In this document: piece by piece, positions 14,042 through 14,353 of the stretch
Layout of the letters: every line of letters begins with the position of its first letter
Position numbering within the stretch: the stretch's first letter is position 1
NCBI GenBank assembly: GCA_013289195.1
Contig: JABDAI010000033.1
Coordinates: 1-14,353, forward strand
DNA length: 14,353 nt
Reading direction: 5' to 3'
Origin: Verrucomicrobiota bacterium
GTDB taxonomy: Bacteria > Verrucomicrobiota > Verrucomicrobiae > Opitutales > CG1-02-43-26
The notes under the pieces: model-generated
Told to the model about the DNA's origin: nothing
What the model saw: only the letters and a program-made list of their open reading frames with translations
Databases searched by the model: none
Made by a program: the position numbers and the translations under genes

Positions 14042-14353
14042 CTAAATCAAATTATCTTTAAGTGTTTTAATTTTTTCGATCCAAGCGTCGGCATCTTCAA
14101 TAGAAATTTCCTTCTCCTTAAAGCTTTCTGCTATATTCCAGTCATCTGGATTAATGTTTTGTTGGACATATAAATAGAATTGTTTCCCAGCAGGAACTCG
14201 GGTGTAAAAACCGTTGATGTCGATTTCTTTTTCAATTCTTTCAGCAAATCGATTCATAACAGCAGTTATGCCTCCTAATGAGGCATCTCTAAGAGTATTG
14301 TCTACTTTTTCTCCGCCGAAGATATTTCCAGATGGCACTTGATTTTGTAGTCC
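14042..14353 (-). CDS. C-terminal end of a VirB10/TrbI-like type IV secretion subunit, cut by window edge
   Basis: The frame is open from the right edge to a stop at 14042, giving 103 residues; the N-terminus lies outside. A GTG at 14338 lies within the open frame and is probably not the start, since GLQNQ is encoded upstream of it. The sequence LGGITAVMNRFAERIEKEID, then FYTRVPAGKQFYLYVQQNI, has the shape of the C-terminal VirB10/TrbI/TraB core: a glycine-rich helix of the outer-membrane ring followed by a 'P-x-G-x-x-F/V-x-x-x-V' strand. A 25-residue charged helical tail (EISIEDADAWIEKIKTLKD) follows. VirB10-like proteins span inner and outer membranes and gate the secretion channel. The family call rests on this pattern and on the neighbouring lipoprotein, so it is moderate. 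Confidence 0.5.
   Translation of the reverse strand, partial: GLQNQVPSGNIFGGEKVDNTLRDASLGGITAVMNRFAERIEKEIDINGFYTRVPAGKQFYLYVQQNINPDDWNIAESFKEKEISIEDADAWIEKIKTLKDNLI

Overview
The window is A+T-rich, roughly two thirds by eye, and contains several protein families typical of bacteria that live inside eukaryotic cells: an F-box/leucine-rich-repeat protein, and a very large secreted-type lipase/STAND/TPR protein. Almost no gene has a recognisable Shine-Dalgarno sequence; starts are preceded by A/T-rich DNA. That fits a host-associated or amoeba-symbiont lineage (Legionellales, Rickettsiales/Holosporales, Amoebophilus-type Bacteroidota or environmental Chlamydiae). The sequence alone does not let me choose among these.

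Layout. 1-3395 looks like ordinary chromosomal cargo. It holds a membrane histidine kinase cut by the left edge (minus), a divergent M20D amidohydrolase (plus) with a small deletion in its metal-binding motif, and a sodium:solute symporter (minus) whose 3' end overlaps the amidohydrolase by 41 nt. 3583-4375 holds an unrecognised 227-aa gene (minus), flanked by a strong intrinsic terminator downstream and a perfect 16-bp inverted repeat just before its start codon. 4448-6233 is a tightly overlapping plus-strand three-gene unit: a protein of 73-residue repeats, a single-module ClpB-D2-like AAA+ ATPase that lacks the usual pore-loop tyrosine, and a small basic protein. 6311-8342 (minus) is an F-box protein with about 20 leucine-rich repeats. 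It is broken by a single-base frameshift and by a stop at its fourth codon. 8630-13267 (plus) is a 1545-aa protein with signal peptide, class-3 lipase, NB-ARC-like STAND NTPase, seven 45-aa TPR-type repeats and an unrecognised C-terminal domain. 13457-14353 (minus) holds a lipoprotein and the C-terminal end of what looks like a VirB10/TrbI-type conjugation or type IV secretion subunit, cut by the right edge.

How it fits together. The right side (about 3.6-14.3 kb) reads as an accessory region: probable T4SS genes at the edge, effector- or conflict-type proteins with eukaryote-like domains, internal repeats and a decaying gene. The lipase-STAND-TPR protein resembles fungal NLR-like receptors (lipase effector, NB-ARC, TPR) yet carries a Sec signal peptide, so it may act outside the cytoplasm or in a host. 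The repeat-protein/AAA/small-protein trio is translationally coupled and has no assigned function. It is the best candidate here for an undescribed system.
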